Assembly: GCA_018821535.1 (NCBI GenBank) | Contig: JAHJLV010000010.1 | Coordinates: forward strand, 1-64,000 | DNA length: 64,000 nucleotides | Reading direction: 5' to 3' | Source: Pseudomonadota bacterium | Lineage (GTDB): Bacteria; Desulfobacterota; Desulfobacteria; Desulfobacterales; Desulfobacteraceae | Part shown: piece by piece, positions 42,024 through 52,259 of the stretch | Position numbering within the stretch: position 1 is the stretch's first letter | Layout of the letters: each line of letters begins with the position of its first letter | Program-made: the position numbers and the translations under genes | Notes under the pieces: generated by a model | The model's input: only the letters and a program-made list of their open reading frames with translations | Database searches by the model: none | What the model was told of the DNA's origin: nothing

Positions 42024-43985
42024 ATGAGATCTGAACAGATACTTGTTGTTGATGATGAAAGAAGAATTGTAGAAAACATAATCTTATGCCTGAAAAGAGA
42101 GGGATTTGAGGCCACCAGTGCTTATGATGGTGATCAGGCGATAAAACTTTTTGGTCAGAAGAAATTTGATCTGGTGCTGCTGGACGTCAGCATGCCGGGT
42201 ATGAACGGCTATGAAGTCATGGAACATATCTTTGGCATGGACAGCGATGTCATCATTATTCTGGTCACCGGATATGCATCTGTTGAATCTGCAATTCGGG
42301 CGCTTAAAATGGGTGCCTGGGATTATCTGAAAAAGCCGTTTGAATATGCCGAACTGATTAAAACCGTCAAGAATGCCCTTTTTCAGCAAAAACTCATTCA
42401 GGAAAAAAAAGCAGTTTCTGAAAAACTGGAAGCATCCGAACGCCAGTATGAATATATGGTCAATAATTCTCCGGATCTGATTTTTACACTGGACAGAAAC
42501 GGCTGTTTCACCTTTGCAAATCAGCAGTTTGAAAATTTTCTGGGTTTTCCCAAAGAAAAACTTCTCAATACCCGTTTTGAAAATATTATTCACAAAGGCG
42601 ATTTTTCCAAGGCAGCAGCCCTCATAGAGTATGAAGAAAACTCCCAGCAGCTTCAGGAAGGCCGCGAACTGCATTTCAGATTCAAAAAAGTAAAATCAGA
42701 AGACGGGGACCAATATGATCCCTATAATAATTTTGCCTTTATGGAGCTTAAAGCATCTCCTATTTATGAGGGGAAAGGCCAAAACAGGGAATTTAGCGGA
42801 GTATATGCCGTTGCAAGGGATGTGACCGACCGGATAAATCTGGAAGACCAGCTTCGTCAGGCCCAGAAAATGGAGGCCATTGGAACCCTGGCAGGTGGGA
42901 TTGCCCATGATTTTAATAATATTCTCATGGGAATACAAGGGTATGCATCCTTGGTAAAAAGTCGTTTTGACCGGGACAGTGATGAATTCAAGCGCCTTTC
43001 AAGCATTGATGAATATGTATTCAGTGGTGCTGAAATGGCCAAGCAGCTGCTGGGATTTGCCCAGAAAACCTGTCAGGAAACAGCGCTGATCAATATGAAT
43101 TATCTATTAAAAATGTCCGCAAAAATGTTCGGCCGGACCAAAAAAGATATTGTGATCGAACAGAATCTGGCCAGGGATTTGTGGGGTGCTGTTGTGGATG
43201 AAGGGCAGATCAAGCAGGTCCTGCTGAATCTGTTTGTTAACGCCTGTCAGGCCATGCCCAGCGGGGGTAAAATCCTTATTAAATCCGAAAATGTGGTTAT
43301 CGATGATTACGGTCTCGAAAATCCGGGAACCTATGTAAAAATTACAGTGGCAGACACGGGTTGCGGAATTGATGAAGCCATTATCAATCGGATTTTTGAT
43401 CCTTTTTTTACCACCAAGGAAAGAGGACAGGGTACAGGATTGGGGCTTGCCACCGCATATGGAATCATAAAAAGTCATCAGGGGATGCTTAAAGTGGAAA
43501 GTCAGCCGGGAAAAGGCAGTGCATTCATGTTTTTTCTTCCCGCCACCCGGATCCGGAATAAGCGAACCAGAGAGTTGCTCCGGCAGAAAAAAGAAATTAT
43601 TAATGGAAAGGGAACAATCCTCCTGGTGGATGATGAAAAAGGAGTGATTGAGGTGTGTTCCGAAATGCTGGAAACACTTGGATATAAAGTTGAGGCGGTT
43701 CAAAACGGTCTTGAAGCCCTGGACATGATAAAAAGCAATGATGTTCAGATTGATCTGGTGGTCCTGGATATGGTCATGCCGGTAATGGACGGGAAGGAAA
43801 CTTTTGAAAATATCAAAAAGATTGATCCCGGAGCAAAGGTGCTTTTATCATCCGGTTACAGCCGGGCAGAACAGATCGAGGAAATGATGGCCAAAGGCTG
43901 CGATGGTTTTATTCTCAAGCCCTTTGACATGGAAACCTTATCAGAAAAAATCAGTCAGATATTAATATTGCCGGAAAAAGTATAA
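42024..43985 (+). CDS. Hybrid histidine kinase (REC-PAS-HisKA-HATPase-REC)
   Basis: 653 residues, no membrane segment. First receiver about 1-120 with D54 (LVLLDVSMPG), a coiled linker, PAS about 140-275 (SPDLIFTLDRNG, FENFLGFP), HisKA with H295 in GGIAHDFNNILMG, HATPase (VNACQAMPSGG, VADTGCGIDE, GTGLGLATAYGIIKSHQG), and a second receiver with D582 (LVVLDMVMPVMDG). There is no DNA-binding output, so it must signal to another protein. It starts 49 bases behind the RnfB-GltD gene on the same strand, which suggests it may sense redox state or belong to its control circuit; no partner regulator is adjacent. Confidence 0.93.
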   Translation: MRSEQILVVDDERRIVENIILCLKREGFEATSAYDGDQAIKLFGQKKFDLVLLDVSMPGMNGYEVMEHIFGMDSDVIIILVTGYASVESAIRALKMGAWDYLKKPFEYAELIKTVKNALFQQKLIQEKKAVSEKLEASERQYEYMVNNSPDLIFTLDRNGCFTFANQQFENFLGFPKEKLLNTRFENIIHKGDFSKAAALIEYEENSQQLQEGRELHFRFKKVKSEDGDQYDPYNNFAFMELKASPIYEGKGQNREFSGVYAVARDVTDRINLEDQLRQAQKMEAIGTLAGGIAHDFNNILMGIQGYASLVKSRFDRDSDEFKRLSSIDEYVFSGAEMAKQLLGFAQKTCQETALINMNYLLKMSAKMFGRTKKDIVIEQNLARDLWGAVVDEGQIKQVLLNLFVNACQAMPSGGKILIKSENVVIDDYGLENPGTYVKITVADTGCGIDEAIINRIFDPFFTTKERGQGTGLGLATAYGIIKSHQGMLKVESQPGKGSAFMFFLPATRIRNKRTRELLRQKKEIINGKGTILLVDDEKGVIEVCSEMLETLGYKVEAVQNGLEALDMIKSNDVQIDLVVLDMVMPVMDGKETFENIKKIDPGAKVLLSSGYSRAEQIEEMMAKGCDGFILKPFDMETLSEKISQILILPEKV

Positions 43986-44014
43986 AAAACCGGGATAAGT
44001 ATAAAAAAGCATAA

Positions 44015-44049
44015 AAAAAGGGTCTGAAAATTATTTCCAGACCCTTTTT
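44015..44049. terminator. Bidirectional terminator between the hybrid kinase and ppaC
   Basis: AAAAAGGGTCTG (44015-44026) pairs perfectly with CAGACCCTTTTT (44038-44049). The A run on one side and T run on the other serve both convergent genes. Confidence 0.93.
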
Positions 44050-44068
44050 GTATCAGATAGTTCAGGGA

Positions 44069-44989
44069 TTATCCAAAAACTTTTTCAAGAAAGGGGATAA
44101 TCTGTTTTTTACGGCTCATGATTCCAGGCAGCCATGCTTTACCATTTTTGGGAGCAACGCCAAATGCCTTTTCAACCACAGATTCATCATCAGAAGCAAC
44201 CAGCAGTTCGGTTCCTTCTTTCATGATGTCAGTGAGCATCAGCAGTACAGTGTGATGACCTTTTTCAGCTTTCAGATCACGGATGTCTTTTTCAAGAGCG
44301 GCTTTAATGCCATCAACGATGGAAAGGTCAACCAGTTCAAGCTGTCCGCATCCAACGCCTTTTCCGCCCATTTTAAAATCCTTGTAGTCACGGAAAACAA
44401 GTTCGCGGATCGGTGTGCCTTCAACAGCAGATTTAACCTTGAACATTTCAATGCCCAATGCATCCAGATTTTTTTCACCACAGATTTTTGCAAGCTGCTC
44501 ACAGATTTTTTTGTCTGCGTCAGTACAGGTAGCGGATTTGAAAATAACAGTGTCAGAAAGAATGGCACACAGCATGATGCCGGCAATGTCTTTAGGAATT
44601 TCAACATTCATGTAATTGTACATGGACGCAACAACAGTACAGGTGCAGCCTACAGGCCAGATCCAGCATTCCAGAGGCTGTCCGGTTGTAACATCACCCA
44701 GTTTGTGATGATCCACAATACCCAGGATATTGGCCTGGCCTAAGTCGTCAGGACTTTGAGCCAGATCAGAATGATCCACAAGGTAGACATCTTTTCCAGC
44801 ATAAGAAGTCACCACCTGAGGGGCGGCAACACCATATTTTTTTAATACAAAAGTTGTTTCAGGGTTAAGGGCACCTTGAGCTGCCGGTGCGATATCTTCA
44901 CCAAGTTTTTTCTTGAGATCAGCAAGTGCGATCGCAGCAACCACTGAGTCTGTATCCGGGTTTTTGTGACCAAATACCAAAGTTGACAT
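44069..44989 (-). CDS. ppaC: Manganese-dependent inorganic pyrophosphatase (family II)
   Basis: 306 residues. It splits pyrophosphate to phosphate, pulling ATP-to-AMP reactions forward; sulfate activation is one large source of pyrophosphate in sulfate reducers. DHH family: GHKNPDTDSVVAAIALADL with metal-binding His and Asp, GIVDHHKLGD, and the C-terminal DHHA2 domain ending MSRKKQIIPFLEKVFG, the SRKKQ motif of family II enzymes. ATG 44989 is set by GGAGG six bases upstream; a longer frame to 45037 has no site. No CBS/DRTGG insert, so it lacks the nucleotide-regulated form. Confidence 0.95.
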   Translation of the reverse strand: MSTLVFGHKNPDTDSVVAAIALADLKKKLGEDIAPAAQGALNPETTFVLKKYGVAAPQVVTSYAGKDVYLVDHSDLAQSPDDLGQANILGIVDHHKLGDVTTGQPLECWIWPVGCTCTVVASMYNYMNVEIPKDIAGIMLCAILSDTVIFKSATCTDADKKICEQLAKICGEKNLDALGIEMFKVKSAVEGTPIRELVFRDYKDFKMGGKGVGCGQLELVDLSIVDGIKAALEKDIRDLKAEKGHHTVLLMLTDIMKEGTELLVASDDESVVEKAFGVAPKNGKAWLPGIMSRKKQIIPFLEKVFG

Positions 44990-45281
44990 AGAACCTCCTA
45001 TAAATTGTAGTCTTGTTTTTATTATTCTGATGATCACAACCTGTTATGACCATCCATACGTACTTTTTTTTACTGCAAATTAATATAAAAAACAAAAGTC
45101 TCTTATAAGATTAATTGACAATATAAACAAGTAAAAATTGCAAATGTTCAGCGAATTCGTATATACGTTTTTGAAACTGGGTACATGCCAGTCTTGATAT
45201 GATTCCCTTTCAGGAAATTTGAAATATATTGATTTCTTCTTCTATTTTCTTTATTATGAACTTCTTTTCTTAAGGATTGCT
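44990..45281. promoter_or_regulatory. Divergent intergenic region between ppaC and the mrp operon
   Basis: 292 AT-rich bases holding the leftward ppaC and rightward mrp promoters. I see no clear sigma-70 pair, riboswitch or small gene. An in-frame TTG at 45219 could extend MrpA by 21 residues, but AAGGA before ATG 45282 is the better start. Confidence 0.4.
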
Positions 45282-48116
45282 ATGATCATTGCGCTGATTC
45301 CCCTGCTCCCTCTTGCAGGATCCATTATACCGTTTTTGTTCTCCAGTCGCAGTCATCATGCAGCGGCTGCAGGATGTGTTGCGGGAGTATCCCTGATCCT
45401 GCTCCTTGCCCAGGCCCCGGCGGTCTTTGCTGGGCAAATGCCCATCCACAGCTGGCAATGGATACCGGCAATCGGTCTGAATTTTGCATTCCGGATCAGC
45501 GGATTCGGATTTCTGGTTGCCTGTTTGATTCTGGGGATCGGCCTGCTGATTATCCTTTATGCGCGATACTATCTTTCCACTGAAGATCCCATGGGACGAT
45601 TCTATGCATACCTGCTCCTGTTCATGGGATCAATGCTGGGGATTGTTCTTTCTGAAAATCTGATTCTGCTCATGATGTTCTGGGAGCTGACAAGCATCAG
45701 CTCGTTTTTACTCATCGGTTTCTGGACACATCGTGCCGATGCCCGGCAGGGTGCGCGAATGGCACTGATTATCACCGGTGGCGGCGGGTTTGCCATGCTG
45801 GCCGGATTTATCCTGTTGGGGCATATTGTCGGCAGCTTTGAACTGACCGACATTCTGGCATCAAAAGAACAGGTTCAGGGCCATCACCTGTATGCGGTAA
45901 CTCTGGTGCTGATCCTGCTGGGGGCGTTTACCAAATCCGCCCAGTTTCCCTTTCAATTCTGGCTGCCCCATGCCATGGCCGCACCCACTCCGGTCAGTGC
46001 CTATCTGCATTCAGCCACCATGGTCAAGGCAGGGGTTTTTATGCTGGCCCTGATGTTTCCGGTCCTGTCAGGAAGCGCGTTGTGGTTTTACCTTGTTGCC
46101 CCTGTCGGTCTTGTCACCCTGGTGTTTGCAGCATACATGGCCATGTTCAAAGATGATCTCAAAGGCCTGCTGGCCTATTCAACCGTGAGCCATCTGGGGC
46201 TGATCACGCTTCTGCTGGGCCTTGGAAGCCCGTTGGCAGCAGTTGCTGCTGTTTTTCATCTGTTCAACCATGCCATGTTTAAAGCCGGATTGTTCATGCT
46301 TTCAGGTATTATTGATCACGAAGCAGGCACCCGCGATATGAACCGATTGTCCGGTCTGTGGAAATATATGCCGGTTACCGCCACCCTGACGATGGCCGGA
46401 TGTGCGGCAATGGCAGGCATTCCTATGTTTAATGGATTTTTAAGCAAAGAAATGTTTCTTGCACAAACCTTGAAACCCAATCTGTTCGGGGATCAGGCCT
46501 GGATCATACCGCTGGGTGCAACTCTGGCCAGCATTTTTGCTGTTGCATATTCCATCCGCATGATCCATGAGGTCTTTTTCAACGGCCCGGCAACGGATAT
46601 GGACAAACAGCCCCACGAACCTTCCCGTGGAATGCGCCTGCCGGCAGAAATACTCATGGCACTGTGCCTTCTGGTGGGAATTTTTCCGGCAGTTCTGGCA
46701 GGTCCCATGGTGAATGCAGCAGCACAGAGCATACTGGGACCGGAAATGCCGGAATTCACGCTTTCTTTGTGGCATGGATTCAACCTGGCTCTGGCGATGA
46801 GCGCCATTGCCATTATCGGCGGAATCGTTGTCTTTAAATTCCGGCGTTATCTGTTTGATTCCCATATCTGGTTTTCCCGGTATTGTGACGGAAAAGCCAT
46901 TTTTGAGACCGTTACAGATTGGTTGATTCAAAGCGGTTACCGACTGAATCAGGCCGTTTTCAACAGTTCTTTGCAGCGATACATGGCACTGCTGATCATC
47001 AGTGTCATTGTGCTGGGCAGTTCTCCTTTCTGGCGCTCAGAAACCAAATTTCTGGGCACTGCCACCATGACAGCAATTGATCCGGTGACATTCATCATGG
47101 GAATTATCCTGATTCTGTGTGCTTTGGCCACAGTGATCACGCACCGCAACCGGATTCTGTCGATTATCATGCTGGGAACTGTCGGGTTAATCGTATCGCT
47201 GACATTCAGCCGTTTTTCAGCCCCGGACCTGGCACTGACCCAGATTTCAGTTGAAACCGTCACCATTATTCTATTGATGATGGCTCTGTTTATGCTGCCA
47301 CGCAACTCCCCAAAAGACTCATCCCGGTACCGCCGTCAGAGAGATGTTCTTCTGGCAGGACTGGCCGGCGGCGGTGCAGGCGCCCTGGCAATGGGCATAC
47401 TGACCCGGCCCTATGAAACCATTTCTGATTTTTTCCTTGCCCAAAGCGTTCCCGGAGGGGGAGGAACCAATGTTGTCAATGTCATTCTGGTGGATTTTCG
47501 TGGGTTTGATACCCTGGGAGAGATCACCGTTCTTGCCATTGCAGGCCTGGCCATCTATGCACTTTTGCACAATTTTGAGATAGAAGCCCCCCAAACCGAC
47601 GCGCTGGGACGCCCCTGGACTTCAGACCGGTTTCCCATGATTCTGGCAAACATTACCCGACCGCTATTGCCGCTGGCCCTTCTCTTTTCCGCCTATATCT
47701 TCCTGCGCGGCCACAACGAGCCTGGCGGGGGATTTATCGCAGGACTCATCACTGCGGCCGCTCTGATTCTTCAATACATTGCCAGCGGCATTGTCTGGAC
47801 CCGGCCCCGCCTGAATTTTGACAATCACATTGTCATGGCCTGGGGACTGATCGTGGCACTTGTCACAGGGCTTTGCAGCTGGGTCTTTCATTATCCGTTT
47901 CTGACCAGCACGTTTACCTATGTCTCTTGGCCGTGGATCGGAAAATTTGAACTTGCCAGCGCCATTGTCTTTGACCTGGGAGTTTTCCTTGTGGTTGTCG
48001 GTTCTGTCATGCTCATCCTGGTGAAGCTTGGCGCTGTGAATTCGCCTGACGCCCAGACGGTATCAACACTTGCACAACACCACCCGGATCTTGAACCGGA
48101 AAAGGAGATGTTCTGA
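45282..48116 (+). CDS. mrpA: Mrp Na+/H+ antiporter subunit A fused to subunit B
   Basis: 944 residues. Mrp complexes exchange Na+ for H+ and resemble the membrane arm of complex I. The first about 500 residues are an NuoL/ND5-like channel ([54 protein letters not shown], split, and [17 protein letters not shown]). After about residue 580 comes the MrpA C-terminal NuoJ-like part, and from about 770 an MnhB-like domain ([30 protein letters not shown]) that is a separate MrpB in Bacillus. The fusion explains the absence of a stand-alone mrpB. The stop overlaps mrpC by one base. Confidence 0.94.
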   Translation: MIIALIPLLPLAGSIIPFLFSSRSHHAAAAGCVAGVSLILLLAQAPAVFAGQMPIHSWQWIPAIGLNFAFRISGFGFLVACLILGIGLLIILYARYYLSTEDPMGRFYAYLLLFMGSMLGIVLSENLILLMMFWELTSISSFLLIGFWTHRADARQGARMALIITGGGGFAMLAGFILLGHIVGSFELTDILASKEQVQGHHLYAVTLVLILLGAFTKSAQFPFQFWLPHAMAAPTPVSAYLHSATMVKAGVFMLALMFPVLSGSALWFYLVAPVGLVTLVFAAYMAMFKDDLKGLLAYSTVSHLGLITLLLGLGSPLAAVAAVFHLFNHAMFKAGLFMLSGIIDHEAGTRDMNRLSGLWKYMPVTATLTMAGCAAMAGIPMFNGFLSKEMFLAQTLKPNLFGDQAWIIPLGATLASIFAVAYSIRMIHEVFFNGPATDMDKQPHEPSRGMRLPAEILMALCLLVGIFPAVLAGPMVNAAAQSILGPEMPEFTLSLWHGFNLALAMSAIAIIGGIVVFKFRRYLFDSHIWFSRYCDGKAIFETVTDWLIQSGYRLNQAVFNSSLQRYMALLIISVIVLGSSPFWRSETKFLGTATMTAIDPVTFIMGIILILCALATVITHRNRILSIIMLGTVGLIVSLTFSRFSAPDLALTQISVETVTIILLMMALFMLPRNSPKDSSRYRRQRDVLLAGLAGGGAGALAMGILTRPYETISDFFLAQSVPGGGGTNVVNVILVDFRGFDTLGEITVLAIAGLAIYALLHNFEIEAPQTDALGRPWTSDRFPMILANITRPLLPLALLFSAYIFLRGHNEPGGGFIAGLITAAALILQYIASGIVWTRPRLNFDNHIVMAWGLIVALVTGLCSWVFHYPFLTSTFTYVSWPWIGKFELASAIVFDLGVFLVVVGSVMLILVKLGAVNSPDAQTVSTLAQHHPDLEPEKEMF

Positions 48117-48451
48117 TGGAATTGCTGATCTCTGCCTGCCTTGGGGTAATGATTGCCTGCGGGGTATACCTTTTGCTTCGGGCGCGAACCTTTTCGGTAG
48201 TGCTGGGCCTGATCCTCATGAGCTTTGCCGTAAATTTTTTCTTGTTTATCACCGGACGTCTCCATACTGATTTGCCTGCCATTATCTCTCCGGATCGGTC
48301 CATATATGCAGATCCGCTCCCCCAGGCGCTGGTTCTGACGGCCATTGTGATCGGATTTGCCATGACCGCATTCGTGGTGGTCCTGGCGCTTCGCGCCGGT
48401 CGTGAACTTGAAACCGATCATGTTGACGGGAAGCCGGAGAAAACACAATGA
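48116..48451 (+). CDS. mrpC: Mrp Na+/H+ antiporter subunit C
   Basis: 111 residues, three TM helices, NuoK-like (SACLGVMIACGVYLLLRARTF, GLILMSFAVNFFLFITGR, then ALVLTAIVIGFAMTAFVVVLALR). It is a small core subunit of the Mrp membrane complex. Overlaps mrpA by one base and mrpD by four (ATGA), so translation is coupled. Confidence 0.94.
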   Translation: MELLISACLGVMIACGVYLLLRARTFSVVLGLILMSFAVNFFLFITGRLHTDLPAIISPDRSIYADPLPQALVLTAIVIGFAMTAFVVVLALRAGRELETDHVDGKPEKTQ

Positions 48452-49986
48452 ACCATCTGATCCTTGGACCCTTGCTGCTGCCTTTGCTGGCCGGTGCCCT
48501 GAGTGTGCTTCTTGTAAACCAGTCCCTGTTCCGGCAACGTCTTCTGGGACTGACCAGCTGTCTGGCTGTCACGGTAATGAGCACTGCACTGATCTATCAA
48601 AGTGCCACCGAACCCATCCAGGTTTATGTACTGGGTGACTGGCGTCCACCCTTTGGTATTGTCATGGTTCTGGACCGGCTCAGCGCCATGATGATTCTGA
48701 TCACATCCCTGCTGGCATTCCTCTGCCTGATCTATGCGGCGCAGGAAACAGATCGACAGGGCAAAAATTTTCATGCCCTGTTTCAATTTCAAATCATGGG
48801 AATCAACGGTGCCTTTCTCACCGGTGATATCTTCAATCTGTTTGTTTTTTTTGAAGTCATGCTGCTGTCATCTTACGGGTTGATCCTGCATGGCGCAGGC
48901 AGATACCGAACCCGTGCAGGCCTGCACTACGTCATACTCAACCTGGTGGGATCCAGTATTTTTCTGGTGGCGGTCGGTGTGCTCTACGGGCTTCTGGGAA
49001 CACTCAACATGGCAGACCTGGCCGTGAGAATGACCCATGCTCCTGCTGAAAATGCAGCGCTGCTGAAAGCTGCCGGACTGATTCTTTTCAGTGTTTTTGC
49101 GCTGAAAGCCGCACTGCTGCCGCTCTGCTTCTGGCTTCCCAGTGCCTATGGTTTTACCAGCGCACCTGTGGCTGCTCTTTTTGCGGTCATGACAAAAGTC
49201 GGGGTGTATGCAATCTTACGAATTTATACGCTGATTTTCGGTGATGGTGCCGGAGTCGCTGCCAACCTGATCACACCCTGGCTCATGCCGATCGCCCTGA
49301 CAACTCTGGTGGCAGGTGCCATCGGCCTTGTGGCCGGAACTGATCTGCGGCAGATCAGTTCATACCTGGTACTGATGTCTGTCGGAACCCTGCTGGCTGT
49401 TATCGGAACATTTGATATGGCGGCCATTGCAGCAGCGATGGTATATCTGCCCCACACCACATTCATGACCGCGGGAATGTTTCTGACAGCTGACATGATC
49501 GACCGGCAGCGGCCGGATGCCGGGACAGGTCTGACCCCGGATCAGCCGGTAAGGCAGAAAACCCTTCTGGGATTTCTGTTTCTCGGCACGGCTGTGTCTA
49601 TTGTCGGACTGCCCCCCTTAAGCGGATTCACAGCCAAAGTGATGATGCTGATGACGGTTCAGTCCCATTCTGCTGCACCATGGCTCTGGGCGCTGATGCT
49701 TGCCGGAGGACTGATAAGCCTTATTGTTCTGGGGCGCGCCGGCACCATCATTTTCTGGAAAACACTGCCGGAAAACCCATTGCATACCAGCAGAGCAATC
49801 TCTTTTGTCCATGCATTTCCAGCGTTGACACTCCTGAGCATCAGCCCGTTACTGGTGCTGCTGGGCGGTCCGATCAGCGAATTTGCCTATGCAACAGCCG
49901 ATCAGATAACCCGTCCTGCACAATATGTCGAAGCGGTTTTAGGTCTGGATAATGCCGTCCTGCTGCTTCAATCCAAAGGAGGTTGA
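48448..49986 (+). CDS. mrpD: Mrp Na+/H+ antiporter subunit D
   Basis: 512 residues, about 14 TM helices, NuoM/NuoN-like second antiporter subunit. Markers: DIFNLFVFFEVMLLSSYGLI with the conserved Glu, the ALKAALLPLCFWLPSAYGFTSAPVAALFA block with Lys and Pro (split), and GFLFLGTAVSIVGLPPLSGF. Ends three bases before the mrpE ATG. Confidence 0.94.
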   Translation: MNHLILGPLLLPLLAGALSVLLVNQSLFRQRLLGLTSCLAVTVMSTALIYQSATEPIQVYVLGDWRPPFGIVMVLDRLSAMMILITSLLAFLCLIYAAQETDRQGKNFHALFQFQIMGINGAFLTGDIFNLFVFFEVMLLSSYGLILHGAGRYRTRAGLHYVILNLVGSSIFLVAVGVLYGLLGTLNMADLAVRMTHAPAENAALLKAAGLILFSVFALKAALLPLCFWLPSAYGFTSAPVAALFAVMTKVGVYAILRIYTLIFGDGAGVAANLITPWLMPIALTTLVAGAIGLVAGTDLRQISSYLVLMSVGTLLAVIGTFDMAAIAAAMVYLPHTTFMTAGMFLTADMIDRQRPDAGTGLTPDQPVRQKTLLGFLFLGTAVSIVGLPPLSGFTAKVMMLMTVQSHSAAPWLWALMLAGGLISLIVLGRAGTIIFWKTLPENPLHTSRAISFVHAFPALTLLSISPLLVLLGGPISEFAYATADQITRPAQYVEAVLGLDNAVLLLQSKGG

Positions 49987-49988
49987 TC

Positions 49989-50513
49989 ATGCCTGATCTT
50001 AAAAAACGCATTGCTCCCGAATATCGATGGCTCCCTCACCCGCTGATGACGCTTACTTTGCTCATCATCTGGCTTCTGCTGATGAATACGATATCCTTTG
50101 CCCATATCCTTCTTGGCACTTTTCTGGGGACTATCATTCCATGGTTCACCAATCGGTTCTGGCCGGAACGGCCACAAATCAGCAATCCTGTGCTGCTTTT
50201 GCGTTTCTTTTTTTCCCCGTTTCTCTTTGATATCATTGTGGCCAACATCACAGTGGTGCGGCTGATGCTGCAGCCGGATATTTCAAAACTGACCCCCGGA
50301 TTCATACAGATTCCTCTGGACACGGATGATCCCATGGTGATTTCAATCCTTGCCAGTGTCATTTCACTGACACCGGGGACAGTTTCGTCTGAAGTTTATC
50401 TGAAAGAACGCCTTCTGATCGTCCACAGCATTGATGTGCCAGATCCGGAAGCTGCGGTTCAAACCATTAAAACCCGTTATGAAAAACCCCTTAAGGAGAT
50501 TTTCTTATGCTGA
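49989..50513 (+). CDS. mrpE: Mrp Na+/H+ antiporter subunit E
   Basis: 174 residues with N-terminal TM helices (LTLLIIWLLLMNTISFAHILLGTFLG, split) and a cytoplasmic domain containing LASVISLTPGTVSSEV, the MnhE signature. ATG 49989 is preferred because AAAGGAGG lies five bases upstream. Overlaps mrpF by seven bases. Confidence 0.93.
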   Translation: MPDLKKRIAPEYRWLPHPLMTLTLLIIWLLLMNTISFAHILLGTFLGTIIPWFTNRFWPERPQISNPVLLLRFFFSPFLFDIIVANITVVRLMLQPDISKLTPGFIQIPLDTDDPMVISILASVISLTPGTVSSEVYLKERLLIVHSIDVPDPEAAVQTIKTRYEKPLKEIFLC

Positions 50514-50779
50514 AAACAGCCATATCCATTGCCTTTATCATGATGGTCATCGCCCAGCTGCTGAACCTTTACCGGCTGTTCAAGGGTCCGAGCCTTCCAG
50601 ACCGCATCCTGGCTTTAGATACCATGTATATTGATGCCATTGCCCTGTTTATTCTGCTTGGGATTTATTTTACCACCACCACCACGTATTTTGAAGCCGC
50701 CCTGATTATTGCCGTGATGGGCTTTATCAGCACGGTGGCAACCTGCAAATATCTCATGCGCGGCGACATTGTGGAATAA
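50507..50779 (+). CDS. mrpF: Mrp Na+/H+ antiporter subunit F
   Basis: 90 residues, three TM helices. LLNLYRLFKGPSLPDRILALDTM is the MrpF/MnhF signature (conserved Asp). Starts within mrpE with AAGGAG 7 bases before. Confidence 0.93.
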   Translation: MLKTAISIAFIMMVIAQLLNLYRLFKGPSLPDRILALDTMYIDAIALFILLGIYFTTTTTYFEAALIIAVMGFISTVATCKYLMRGDIVE

Positions 50780-50799
50780 AGCGGTACACAGGAGTTCAC

Positions 50800-51126
50800 A
50801 TGACTATCTTTATTGAATTTATCGTTTCTTTCTTTCTCGTTCTCGGCGCATTTTTTGCCCTTGCCGGGTCGATTGGTTCATACCGTTTGCCGGATTTTTT
50901 TTCCCGTCTTCACGGCCCCACCAAATCCACCACCCTGGGTGTGGGCAGCATGGCTGTTGCTTCGGCCATTTATTTTTCCTTTCAATCCGGCCGCATCAGC
51001 CTGCATGAAGTGCTGATCACGCTTTTTTTATTCATCACAGCACCGATCAGCGCTCATTTTCTTGCTAAAGCAGCCCTGCATCAGCGCCTTCATCAAAAAA
51101 AAGAGGGCACTGAAAAAATATCTTGA
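50800..51126 (+). CDS. mrpG: Mrp Na+/H+ antiporter subunit G
   Basis: 108 residues, three TM helices. GSIGSYRLPDFFSRLHGPTKSTTLG is the MnhG signature (split here: FSRLHGPTKSTTLGVG). Last recognised gene of the mrp operon. ACAGGAG precedes its ATG by 6 bases. Confidence 0.93.
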   Translation: MTIFIEFIVSFFLVLGAFFALAGSIGSYRLPDFFSRLHGPTKSTTLGVGSMAVASAIYFSFQSGRISLHEVLITLFLFITAPISAHFLAKAALHQRLHQKKEGTEKIS

Positions 51127-51292
51127 GATTCCAAAGTTGCTGACAACTGATGCTTCAGAAGAGATTGCAGGTGAGCTGTCAGATCTGTTGAATGAAACCC
51201 GGGAAAAGCTGTCTTTGATCGGTTTGTCCGGCTCCCTGAATCGGGTTGCAACACTGCCTGAACAGCCGGACATCTCCAAAAATGCAGCCTGA
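51062..51292 (+). CDS. Doubtful small ORF overlapping the end of mrpG
   Basis: 76 codons from an internal ATG in mrpG, running 166 bases past its stop. The part after mrpG (LLTTDASEEIAGELSDLLNE, and on) has a plausible helical composition but no family I recognise and no ribosome site. It could be a real coupled gene, or a remnant of a lost downstream gene. Nothing else occupies 51127-51366. Confidence 0.2.
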   Translation: MLKQPCISAFIKKKRALKKYLEIPKLLTTDASEEIAGELSDLLNETREKLSLIGLSGSLNRVATLPEQPDISKNAA

Positions 51293-51366
51293 AAACATCA
51301 TGCGGCTTAAATTCTCAGTAGAAAGGTATTCTTGAAGTTCTATTGAATAGCGATAATAGACGTTTG

Positions 51367-52143
51367 TTACAGTTTTGCATAAGCATGCCCGCCGTCAACA
51401 GCAATGGTATCTCCAACCACATAATCCCCTGCTTTGGAGGCCAGATAAATCGCAGCCCCTGCCATATCCTCAGGCTTTCCAATTCTTCCGATGGGAGTTA
51501 TGCTGGCAATTCCCTCAGCATTATCTCTTGCAGCAACATTCATTTCAGATGCAAACGGGCCTGGTGCAATTGCCGTGACAACAATTCTTTCGCTGATCAG
51601 TCGAGCTGCCAGACGCCGTGTTAAATAAATCAATGCGGATTTTGATGCGTGATATGAATAGGTGTCTAAAGGATTCAATCGAATTCCATCTATCGAGGCA
51701 ATGTTGATCACTTTTGCCGGACAGGCATCTGACGCACCCGCTTTTAATAGATGATGCATTGCTTGAATTAAAAAGAAAGGTGATTTTATATTCAAGTTCA
51801 TTACTTTATCCCAGCCAGCTTCAGAAAATTCATCAAAGTCAGCCAGCCAGGCTGCACCCGCATTATTTACCAGAATATTCAGATGATTCTCTTTCTGTTT
51901 ATATGCTTTGGCCAGGGCTTTGCAGCCTTCAACCGTAGAGATATCCTGAGGCAGGGCAATACATTGTCCATTGCCCTCAGATAATTCTTCTGCTGTTTCC
52001 ATACACTGTTCAGCCTTTCTGGACGAAATATACACCCTGGCTCCCTGTGCAACAAAACCGGCAGCTATCATTTTTCCAATCCCGCGTGATCCGCCGGTTA
52101 CAAGTGCTGTCCGTCCTTCTAATGAAAACAGATTCTCAAACAT
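51367..52143 (-). CDS. Short-chain dehydrogenase/reductase (RhlG/3-oxoacyl reductase-like)
   Basis: 258 residues. TGGSRGIGKMIAAGF (about 16-30) binds the cofactor; the Arg/Lys after strand two (SSRKAEQC) favours NADP(H). NNAGAAW, NIASIDGIR, YHASKSALIYL (catalytic Tyr/Lys) and AIAPGPFASEM complete the SDR set, and GDTIAVDGGHAYAKL the C-terminus. Substrate unknown; the closest named types reduce 3-oxoacyl or sugar-lipid precursors. AAAGGA precedes ATG 52143. It stands alone between the mrp operon and a toxin-antitoxin pair. Confidence 0.9.
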   Translation of the reverse strand: MFENLFSLEGRTALVTGGSRGIGKMIAAGFVAQGARVYISSRKAEQCMETAEELSEGNGQCIALPQDISTVEGCKALAKAYKQKENHLNILVNNAGAAWLADFDEFSEAGWDKVMNLNIKSPFFLIQAMHHLLKAGASDACPAKVINIASIDGIRLNPLDTYSYHASKSALIYLTRRLAARLISERIVVTAIAPGPFASEMNVAARDNAEGIASITPIGRIGKPEDMAGAAIYLASKAGDYVVGDTIAVDGGHAYAKL

Positions 52144-52259
52144 TGCAGTGTCCTTTTTATCTATAATACTGTGAAAAAATGCAGTTCTTGGTGTCGTCTT
52201 TTGTTTCAGACATAGACGGTATCAAATATGAGGCAAAAATAAAATGAAAAAACGAAATT

